Shown piece by piece: positions 1-8,195 of a DNA stretch of 64,000 nt. The DNA comes from an uncultured Bacteroidales bacterium (GTDB lineage Bacteria > Bacteroidota > Bacteroidia > Bacteroidales > Salinivirgaceae): the NCBI GenBank assembly GCA_937981765.1, contig CALJOM010000011.1, forward strand, positions 1 to 64,000, written 5' to 3'. Each line of letters starts with the position of its first letter. Positions within the stretch are counted from its first letter, which is position 1. The notes below the pieces were generated by a model. The model did not search any database. It saw only the letters and a list, made by a program, of their open reading frames with translations, and was not told where the DNA came from. A program made the translations under genes and the position numbers.

Positions 1-81
1 TATAATTTTGAAGTTGACCCGATTGGTAAGTTCTCGTCAATACCATTTGACGGTATGACAACCCACAACCCAACGACTTGA
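1..81 (+). CDS. Possible C-terminal tail of a protein gene cut by the window edge
   Basis: Frame 1 is open from the first base to a TGA at 79-81, giving 26 residues ending in ...DGMTTHNPTT. The codons look protein-like, but the piece is too short to identify. It lies upstream of an attC-like repeat, so it could be the end of a cassette-type gene. This is an inference from an open frame alone. Confidence 0.25.
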   Translation, partial: YNFEVDPIGKFSSIPFDGMTTHNPTT

Positions 82-324
82 CAAAGTTTTCAGTTTTGGA
101 AATAAACCGACAATGCCTACAAAACCTGACGGTTAGACAAAAAACAAAATTCCCAAAACATCAAAAAAATTAGAGACCTATAAAACGGATTACAAACTTT
201 TCGACGGAACAAAACAAATTTTCTCCAAGAAAAACAACCTGATAACTTGAAAGTAAAACAATTCCTTTACCCTACCCTGAATGGTTGAGAACCTAATGCT
301 CTAATAAAAACACCAAACCAGACA
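82..324. other. Intergenic stretch, no gene supported
   Basis: A-rich sequence with no ORF of useful length. Short coding-like stretches occur in two plus frames but are interrupted by stops (for example TAA and TGA codons between 100 and 300), so it may be a decayed gene. No promoter or terminator is evident. Confidence 0.3.
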
Positions 325-481
325 GCTAACAGCGGCTTGCTGCAATTTCAGTAAAAATTTAAAAAAAAACCGTAAAAAAAATTGAAGGCTTCGGAAATAT
401 ATCCTAAATTTAAATTGCGGTTTTGCCATGAAGAGAGATAAGAGATGATAGTAACTGCAGCAAGCCGCGGAACGATAAGGC
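325..481. repeat. attC-like inverted repeat
   Basis: A perfect 13-base inverted repeat (GCGGCTTGCTGCA at 332-344, TGCAGCAAGCCGC at 456-468) encloses about 110 bases of A/T-rich sequence. Just outside the arms lie GCTAAC (325-330) and GATAAGGC (474-481). These resemble the R-box core sites of integron attC recombination sites, where GTTRRRY would be expected, but the right core does not match exactly. The layout (core, stem arm, variable centre, stem arm, core) is that of an attC hairpin. No integrase is in the window. It could also be a dispersed Bacteroidota repeat of unknown function. Confidence 0.4.
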
Positions 482-592
482 TTGATTTTAGAACTTTAAT
501 TTTTGACGGTTTTAAATATTTAAAATCAAATAATCATGTAAAAAAATCGAGGTGTTATTTATTCATAATCAATTAATAATAGGGGGACTTTT

Positions 593-2496
593 ATGAAATT
601 AAAAGATCTAAAAATTGGCACACGGCTTAATACTGTAATGACTATTTTTTTGGTAACAGTTTTTGTTGTCCTTGGATTGTATGTAAACTCAGTAATTCAT
701 GAGCAGATTTATTCTTAAACCGAAGAAAAAGTATCTCAACTATTGACCACATTGATTGAAACCTTGGACATACAAATAAAGGAAAAAAGGGAAAAAGTAA
801 AGATTGGGTTACATGCAGCAAGAAATTTTTTAAAAAGTCAAGGGGAATTTGTTATTTCTTCTAACGAAACTATTTCAATGGTGGCTGTTGACCAATTTTC
901 AGGAGAAAAACATACAGTAGAATTGAATAAATGGTATCTGAATAATAAGCTAGTTCATAACAACACAGAATTTGTAGATGCTATAAAAAACATGGGGATT
1001 GCCACTGCAACTATATTTCAAAAAATTCCACAAGGATATCTTCGAATTTCAACAAATGTTATCAATAATGAAGGTACACGAGCTGTTGGAACTTATATTC
1101 CAAATAGTTCTCCAGTAGCACAGACTGTAGATAAGGGGCAAAAGTATTACGGCAGAGCATGGGGGTTAATGATTGGTATGTTACAGCTTATGAACCAATT
1201 ATAGTGAATGGGCAAATTGTGGGGATGTTATATACAGGAATTCCGGAGAAAGATCTTGTATCCGTGAAAGATTTTTTTTCTACAATTTATATTTTTAATT
1301 CTGGGTACCCCTATATCGTTTCTTCCTCTGGTGAAATAATTGTTCATCCAAATGCTGTTGGAAAGAATATCAGCAACGAAGACTTTTTTCAACAAATGAT
1401 GAAAAATAAAACAGGGCAAATTTCTCGTTCAGAATATATTTGGGAGGGAGAAGGCAAGGTGCAGTTTTTTAAATATTATGAACCGATTGACTCATTTGTA
1501 GCTATAACTTTCTATAAAAAGGAGATGGAAGCTTTGCTTTATGATGTTCGTTTTGGGATTTTGATGGTTATGGTTATAGCAATGACTTTATCAATACTAC
1601 TGTTGCGCTTTATTGTTACAGATGTTGTTAGATCGTTGGAAAAGGGAGTGAGTTTTTCTCAACATGTAGCTCTGGGAGATTTAACTGTATCCTTAGATAT
1701 ACAACAAAAAGATGAAATGGGTGTGCTAGCGGATGCCTTAAGAAATCAGGTAGATAAACTTAAACAAGTTATTGAAGGCATTCAGTTAGGTGCTGAAAAT
1801 ATTTTAGATGCTAGTACGCAATTGAGTTCTACAAGTCAACAAATTTCTCAAGGTGCAAGTGAACAAGCATATGCCTTGGAGGAGGTTAAAAGTTCCATTG
1901 AAAAAATGACTAGCAGTGTTCAACAAAATGCAGATAATTGCAGAGAGGCTGAGAAAATAGCTCTGGTTGGAGCCAAAGGTATAAGCGAACGCTCTAAAGT
2001 CACAATTGCAGTAGTTGACAAAATGAAGATGATTGTTGAAAAAAATTCGTTTATCGATGAAATTGCATGTCAAACTAATATTCTTGCTCTTAATGCAGCC
2101 ATTGAAGCTGCTCGTGCAGGAGAACATGGACGAGGATTTGCTGTAGTTGCTGAAGAGGTGCGTAAATTAGCTGAGCGTAGTCGGTTTGCGGCTCAGGAGA
2201 TTAACATTATTTCAAAAAATGGAATAGAGCTTGCCGAAGAAGCAGGGCAAATGCTTTTAGACCTTGTGCCAAAAATTCAGCGAACCGCTCAGTTAGTTCA
2301 GGAGGTTTCAGCAACAACTAATGAGCAAAGCAGTGGGGCAAATCAAATCAATAATGCAATAAAACAGCTAAATTCCGTTACCCAACAAAATGCGGCTGCC
2401 AGTGAGCAAATGGCCACAGCTTCTGAGGAATTAGCAGCACAGACCCAACAATTGAAAGAGCTAATAGACTTTTTTAAAACACATAAAAATGCTTGA
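593..2496 (+). pseudogene. Methyl-accepting chemotaxis protein, broken by a stop and a frameshift
   Basis: Joined, the reading frames give a full transmembrane chemoreceptor of about 630 residues. It starts at ATG 593 (MKLKDLKIGTRL) with a first membrane helix at about residues 15-37. A Cache-type extracellular sensor follows (motifs [43 protein letters not shown]). A second helix near base 1550-1615, a HAMP region and a cytoplasmic signalling domain with the conserved hairpin [18 protein letters not shown] end the protein. Two lesions break it. TAA at 716-718 replaces codon 42. A base is missing in the G run at 1161-1165, so the frame changes between GRAWG and VNDWY. A strong Shine-Dalgarno-like AGGGGGAC precedes the start, unlike neighbouring genes. 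The receptor stands alone, with no che genes in view. As read it cannot make a full receptor; a homopolymer sequencing error could explain the frameshift but not the stop. Confidence 0.85.
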
Positions 2497-2565
2497 TATG
2501 GGGAAAAACTCCAGCTCTTCGATTAAAGATGTTTGCAACAAACATTTTATAACTAATTTATATTT

Positions 2566-2607
2566 AGAGCTATGAATTAACTGAAAAATTCATGGCGCTA
2601 ATTTTTT
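2566..2607 (+). terminator. Rho-independent terminator after the chemoreceptor gene
   Basis: A stem of about 12 pairs with one mismatch (left arm 2566-2578, right arm 2587-2599), an 8-base loop, then AA and six T (2602-2607). A weaker 7-bp hairpin with a 3-base loop lies just upstream at 2529-2545. Confidence 0.6.
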
Positions 2608-2853
2608 AACTAACCTTGGGTCTGGTATATTTTATGTTACTTGTTTTTAAGACACAAGGGCTAAGTTACTCCTCAATTCAAACTTCTAAAGGTTCTTTCA
2701 AAAAACCTTAAAATTTCTTTAATTATTTTTAACCTACCCTAAAAATTTAGTTATTACCTTTAGAGTGGTTAGGAAGAGGGGAAGGTAAGTTACGCTAACT
2801 AAGGAACTTTGTATTCAACTAGTAATCAAAGTTTAGGGACAAAATATTTCTAT

Positions 2854-5800
2854 ATGGAAACCTTTTTTACAGTTTTTAAAAAGTGCACGCTTTTTAGCTT
2901 TTTAATTATGGGTTCTTCGATTGTTTCGGCACAGTATGTTGTAAATTTTGAAGGGCCTGGAGAAATAAAAACTAGTTATGCAGCAGCAAATGTGAATCTT
3001 TCGGGGATTGACTGGAATTTAACCGAAGCTCTTATTGGAACTGAGCCGACTGATTGGAAAAACGGTGCCCGATCGGCAAGGTTACGAGGATATGGGGCTT
3101 CTAGCATGACCATGCTTGCCGACAAATCGGGAGGTGTTGGAACCATTACGTTCAAATATCGGCGATATGGAACCGATTTTCAGGTGGATTGGAAAGTGGA
3201 ATATTCCACCGACGGAGGAACTACGTGGACACAAGCCGGATCATCTTTTACTGCTCCGGATGACGATGTGGTTCAAACTTTTTCGGCCATAGTAAATCAG
3301 CCCGGGAATGTTCGAATTCGTATCAAAAGGGCTACCGAGAATGGAGCGGCAAACCGAAGGCTTAATGTTGACGATATTGAAATTACGGATTACAGTGCAG
3401 TTGTTCCTACACTCAGCGTTTCACCAACTTCTTTAAGTGGCTTCGAATACTTAATTAACGAAGGCCCCAGCACACCACAATCCTTTACTGTTTCAGGGAC
3501 AAATTTAACGGGTATTATTACCGTATCATCTCCCCTGGCTTATGAAGTGTCTTTAAACTCATCTTCAGGATATACATCAACATTAGATCTGACACCAACG
3601 AACTCAACGTTGGATGCTACCACAATCTATATAAGGTTAAAAGCCGGATTGCCTGCCAACGCTTACCATCAAACGGTTAATGTTACTTCTTCGGGAGCAA
3701 CGCCACAGACGGTTAATTGCCAGGGTATGGTAACCCGTTTCAGGTTAGTAAATTTTGATGATGCTTCAAAATGGGTCCAAGGGTCTGTTTCTCTTAGTTC
3801 CTATGCTACCAATCATACATATACCGATTATGAGGGGCAATTGGTTGCAACTGGTGGTCCAGCCTTGAGAAATTCTACTTTCGCACAGGATGGTTTCCCG
3901 GGGGCTCTGGGCACATATTCGTGGAGATTACGCGACGACGAAAATGTCGATTGGCGGATTACCATCACCTCGGGAGGCGTTGGTCAGTTTAAACTTAAAA
4001 TACGTCGGTGGGATGGAAGCCCGTCGCCGAATTACAGCCTCCAATACTCTATTGACGAGGGTAGTACATGGACCAATGTTGATATAATAAATAACACCAC
4101 GCTTAACAATTCCAGCGATTGGAAGCAATTTACCGGAACCATAAATAGCTCTGTTGACAACATAATTATTCGGTTAAAAGCCAACGGGACCACGGAACGA
4201 ATTATGATTGACGATTTTGAATGGGAGGATTATGCTGAAATTTGTACAGCTCCGGATATTGTTTCTTCTGGAATTTCGTTCTCCTCCGTAACAACTACTT
4301 CAGCAACTATAAACTTTACCAAAGGGAATGGTAGTCGTAGGTTAGCAATTATCAGATCTAGCTTTGCAGTAACAGTAGCACCTGTTAACAATACCACCTA
4401 TTTGGCCTCTTCAATTTTTGGTGAGGGACAGGAGATTGCTCCCGAGCAATTTGTGGTTTATAATGGCACATCCAATACATTTAATCTTTCAGGACTCACT
4501 CCTGGGACAGATTATTATCTTGCAATTTACGAATATCGGTGTAGTCATGGAAACGAAACCTATGCTACCACAGGGGCTACCTTTAATTTCTCCACGGCAG
4601 TGGCTCCGGTTACTAATTTAAAACTTACCTGTACAACTCCAAACACGGCAACACTGCAGTGGACAAATCCTGTCGGGAATTTTGAGGGAGTGGTGATAGG
4701 AATTCGACAGGGGACACTCGATGCCCATACGCTCACGGTAAATCCGGGAGTTATTAATGCAAGCTCTACCTTTGGATTGGGATATGAGTATGGATCAACC
4801 ACCCCGTATAGTTATGTGGTTTACAAAGGGACAGGCAACACCGTAACCGTTACATTTCCGGATCCCACAGCGCCGTTCAAGGTAAAGACTTATGCGTATC
4901 GTGGTACAACATGGTCGGCAACTCAACCCACATTAACCATTAGTAAGTTTGGGGTTCCTGATGTAACAAATCTCATGGCAACAGCAAAAAACGCTTCGGT
5001 TGAAATTGGTTGGACAAATCCATCTGCTGGGTGCTTCGACGAAGTTATCATTGTTGCCCATACTTCCTCTATCAATGATATTCCCTCAGGAACTTACGAG
5101 GCTAATTCGCTAAACTTTACCGATCCTCTTAACCCCTCGTTTCCCTCTGGTGGGAAAGTGGTTTATAACGGAGTGGCATTTCCCCAAACGGTTACCGGGT
5201 TAATCAACGGGCAAACCTATTATTTTAAAATTTTTGTCAGGCGAGACATCAACTGGTCGGAAGGAGTTCAAACCGTGGCGGTACCCGATAACGTAACTAT
5301 TCTCGATTATGCCGATTTGGCAATTCTTGGCATAAATACCAACATTAATGGTAGTTACGACGATGAGTTGATTTTTACCATGTTCAAAGATTTTACGCCA
5401 AACTCTACCTTAGATTTCACAGATAACGGCTATGAACGTGAAGTGGCTAATTATTGGGGAACTACTGAGGGCGTTGTTCGATTAAAGCGTAAAAATACAA
5501 CATTACCAGCTGGGACAGTAGTGACGGTCCAGGGGAAAAATTTAACCTTTAATGTCTATGCAAATGGTTCGAACGATAATGCCAATTGGGAAATCAGTCA
5601 ACTTGGGTCAGGGGCCGGATTCGATTTAAACGTAGAAGACCAGATTTGGTTTATGCAAGGAGGTGTGTGGGATGCCACCCAAGGAACGCATCGTGGGGTT
5701 TACACCGGAAAAATACTTTTTGGTTGGACTGCTACCGGATGGCAATCTTCCCCTGGCTATGCGAGCACAAAAGGTTCGACCAGATACCCCGGTTCTGAGT

Positions 5801-8124
5801 GCTCCAGTACAAACGTTTCGAGTACTATTAATAAGGATAAAGTAAAATACACCGGGCCAACTACCGCGGCTACTCGACGCCAATGGATCGGAAGAATTAA
5901 CAACCCTGAGAATTGGACCGGCTATCCCAGTAATACTGATTACTTTGCTGCAAATCCCTTTGGAAGTAGCCTAATCATTCTTCCATCCTCAGAAACAGGA
6001 GATGAGTGGATTGGGGATGATAACCTGGAGTGGGCAAACTGTCGCAATTGGGGGAACCTACGCGTACCAAGGGCAGAGAGTAGGGTTGTTATTCCCTCTT
6101 CTGCACTAAACTCTGTTGAGATTACCCAACCCGGAGCCCAATGCTATTCGCTTGTAATAAAACCTGGAACATCGGTAACTTTAAAAAATTCTGCAACACT
6201 TCAGGTAGAAACAACTCTAGAGAATGAATCCGGGGCAACTTTTACACAACAATCTGGCGAATTGATTCTCCGCGGCGATTTTAGCAATCATGGAACATTC
6301 ACTCAAAGCGATGGTAAGGTTACACTTAAGGGCGATTTACATCAAACCATTCATTCGGACAATCCTTTGGTTTTAAAGCAATTGGAACTCGATAACATTC
6401 ATGGAGCAACGTTTAACACAGCGGTAAATGTCTCCGATAACCTTATTTTGAAACAGGGACCCTACATCCCTCTAGGGAATTTTGTATTAGGCCAATCGGC
6501 AGCTCAGCCCGGAACTCTAACCTATACGGGAGGCCACATTGCCGGCACATTCCGACGCTGGTTTTCGGCATCTGTAAATTCAGGGAACAGCGGTCTTATG
6601 CCTATTGGTGTGGACAATAAGTTTCGTGGGCTTCGCGTTGAATTTACTGCACCTTTGGCGGCTGGAGGAATTCTTTCGGCGGCTTATCAAACCACTCTTC
6701 CAGCCAATTATTTTCAATACGATACGTTAACCGTTGACGGCATAGTACTCAACAACCTTTCAACGGAAGGAGTCTGGGTTATTGAACCCGAAAACGGATT
6801 AATTCCAAACACTTACACCTTATCGTTAACGGCAGATGGTTTGGTTGGAGCCAATAATCCATTGCGGATACGAATTTTAAAGCGCACCAATAACGTAGAC
6901 AAAGGATCAAATTACAATGGTGCCTGGGCAAACGGAAGCAACGGAGGCAAAGGTTTTGGCCCGTGGCTACTTACTGTCGACGGGGCAAACTCAGGGTATT
7001 TTATAGGTTCCAGTAACGCTTTTGGCCATGCCAATATTGGCGAATCTTTCGGTCTTTTCGGACATTCAGGCCAATGGGCATCAGCACAGAGAAGTATTAC
7101 ATCCTGGGGAAATAAATTTGTTTTCTCTTTCGACATGGCAGTTCAGCTCAGAGACCAGTCTAAGGGAATAATACTCTTTAACCAGGGGGGATTCGCCCCG
7201 GAAAACGAAATTTGGAACTTTAACATTTCTAATGACGGTTACGGAACCACAGGCTGGAGCTATCGCCCCGACATGTTTCTCCGATTCCGGATTAAACAAA
7301 ACGGAAACAATCTGCATATTCAGATCATTGGACAAAGCCCTTCAACAGCATGGCGTGATACAGTTAACTATACAATATTGACTCAAACGCTCGGTGGATT
7401 TCGGTTCTACACCGGAGGAGCCTCCTCAAATCAGGGGCAACACAACCTTTATTTCAACAATCTTGTTGTTGCCGGTCCGTGGGAAATGAAAGGCACGTTC
7501 AACTATGCCGACGGTTATTATTCACAAAGTGGAATCGATGGCTTTTCTGAGTTTACCCTTGCAGGAAATTCATCAGAAAATCCTTTGCCCGTAGATTTGC
7601 TCTATTTCGATGCTTATCTGACCTATCACAACATGGTTCAATTGAAATGGGGAACTGCCACCGAATACAATAGCAGTTATTTTACGGTGGACCGAAGTTT
7701 CGATGCAAGAAGCTGGACTCTGGTTGGAGTGGTTGGTGCTGCGGGAAACTCACTAACGCCACGCCATTATGATTTAACCGATTCCCTTCCGTTGAAACAG
7801 GTAACCTACTACAGACTAAAACAAACCGATTATGATGGAAAATGGAAGTATCTTAAAATGGCAACAGTGGGTGGAATTCGATTCAATGAAAGTCAATTAT
7901 CCCTATATCCCAACCCATCTATAGGAATATTGGCTATTAACGGGGTATCATCCATCGCCAAGCTCACAATTTTTACTCTATATGGCAAGAAAATGGCAGT
8001 TTATAACCTGCATCCAGGTGAGAATTCAATCGATATTTCCAACCTGCCCAACGGTGTTTATCTAGTTGCTATTGAAGGCTATGAAGGTTTTACTACCCGC
8101 AAAATTGTTCTTAACAAGCCCTAA
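2854..8124 (+). CDS. Giant secreted multidomain protein with T9SS type A sorting domain
   Basis: A secreted or surface protein of 1756 residues with no recognised catalytic domain. The start at ATG 2854 is chosen because it opens a signal peptide (METFFTVFKK, hydrophobic core, cleavage near VSAQ); the frame is open 15 codons further up. In order: a jelly-roll-like domain ending RRLNVDDIEITDY, an Ig-like domain, a second copy of the jelly-roll domain ending MIDDFEWEDY, and three fibronectin-III-like domains around residues 480-840. Next come a lamin-tail-like segment (ILDYADLAILGINTN) and a beta-helix-like stretch rich in short repeats (SATLQVETTLENES, DFSNHGTFTQSDGKVTLKGD). The end has the familiar PVDLLYFDAYL...VQLKWGTATE module, and the last 75 residues form the sorting domain (SLYPNPSIG, LPNGVYLVAI). 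Role in adhesion or substrate binding is inference. It has its own transcription unit. Confidence 0.88.
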   Translation: METFFTVFKKCTLFSFLIMGSSIVSAQYVVNFEGPGEIKTSYAAANVNLSGIDWNLTEALIGTEPTDWKNGARSARLRGYGASSMTMLADKSGGVGTITFKYRRYGTDFQVDWKVEYSTDGGTTWTQAGSSFTAPDDDVVQTFSAIVNQPGNVRIRIKRATENGAANRRLNVDDIEITDYSAVVPTLSVSPTSLSGFEYLINEGPSTPQSFTVSGTNLTGIITVSSPLAYEVSLNSSSGYTSTLDLTPTNSTLDATTIYIRLKAGLPANAYHQTVNVTSSGATPQTVNCQGMVTRFRLVNFDDASKWVQGSVSLSSYATNHTYTDYEGQLVATGGPALRNSTFAQDGFPGALGTYSWRLRDDENVDWRITITSGGVGQFKLKIRRWDGSPSPNYSLQYSIDEGSTWTNVDIINNTTLNNSSDWKQFTGTINSSVDNIIIRLKANGTTERIMIDDFEWEDYAEICTAPDIVSSGISFSSVTTTSATINFTKGNGSRRLAIIRSSFAVTVAPVNNTTYLASSIFGEGQEIAPEQFVVYNGTSNTFNLSGLTPGTDYYLAIYEYRCSHGNETYATTGATFNFSTAVAPVTNLKLTCTTPNTATLQWTNPVGNFEGVVIGIRQGTLDAHTLTVNPGVINASSTFGLGYEYGSTTPYSYVVYKGTGNTVTVTFPDPTAPFKVKTYAYRGTTWSATQPTLTISKFGVPDVTNLMATAKNASVEIGWTNPSAGCFDEVIIVAHTSSINDIPSGTYEANSLNFTDPLNPSFPSGGKVVYNGVAFPQTVTGLINGQTYYFKIFVRRDINWSEGVQTVAVPDNVTILDYADLAILGINTNINGSYDDELIFTMFKDFTPNSTLDFTDNGYEREVANYWGTTEGVVRLKRKNTTLPAGTVVTVQGKNLTFNVYANGSNDNANWEISQLGSGAGFDLNVEDQIWFMQGGVWDATQGTHRGVYTGKILFGWTATGWQSSPGYASTKGSTRYPGSECSSTNVSSTINKDKVKYTGPTTAATRRQWIGRINNPENWTGYPSNTDYFAANPFGSSLIILPSSETGDEWIGDDNLEWANCRNWGNLRVPRAESRVVIPSSALNSVEITQPGAQCYSLVIKPGTSVTLKNSATLQVETTLENESGATFTQQSGELILRGDFSNHGTFTQSDGKVTLKGDLHQTIHSDNPLVLKQLELDNIHGATFNTAVNVSDNLILKQGPYIPLGNFVLGQSAAQPGTLTYTGGHIAGTFRRWFSASVNSGNSGLMPIGVDNKFRGLRVEFTAPLAAGGILSAAYQTTLPANYFQYDTLTVDGIVLNNLSTEGVWVIEPENGLIPNTYTLSLTADGLVGANNPLRIRILKRTNNVDKGSNYNGAWANGSNGGKGFGPWLLTVDGANSGYFIGSSNAFGHANIGESFGLFGHSGQWASAQRSITSWGNKFVFSFDMAVQLRDQSKGIILFNQGGFAPENEIWNFNISNDGYGTTGWSYRPDMFLRFRIKQNGNNLHIQIIGQSPSTAWRDTVNYTILTQTLGGFRFYTGGASSNQGQHNLYFNNLVVAGPWEMKGTFNYADGYYSQSGIDGFSEFTLAGNSSENPLPVDLLYFDAYLTYHNMVQLKWGTATEYNSSYFTVDRSFDARSWTLVGVVGAAGNSLTPRHYDLTDSLPLKQVTYYRLKQTDYDGKWKYLKMATVGGIRFNESQLSLYPNPSIGILAINGVSSIAKLTIFTLYGKKMAVYNLHPGENSIDISNLPNGVYLVAIEGYEGFTTRKIVLNKP

Positions 8125-8195
8125 AACATTCAATGATTTGTCAATAGTATTTTTCGTTTAGACTCTTGCTTATTGACACTTAGTAGGCACATGTT

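Noticed and set aside
1804-2127. Long antisense ORFs opposite real genes (for example 107 codons inside the chemoreceptor, 135 codons inside asnS, 153 codons inside cysS, 215 codons inside the SusC gene)
   Set aside because: They run opposite clear conserved genes, have no family features and reflect codon bias of the sense strand.
593-2496. Programmed frameshift or stop-codon readthrough in the chemoreceptor gene
   Set aside because: No slippery heptamer or following structure is evident at 1161-1165, and a separate TAA occurs at codon 42; decay is simpler.
8139-8178. Inverted repeat TGTCAATA...TATTGACA between the T9SS cargo and M14 genes as a terminator
   Set aside because: The loop is 24 bases and no T run follows; not convincing as a terminator on either strand.
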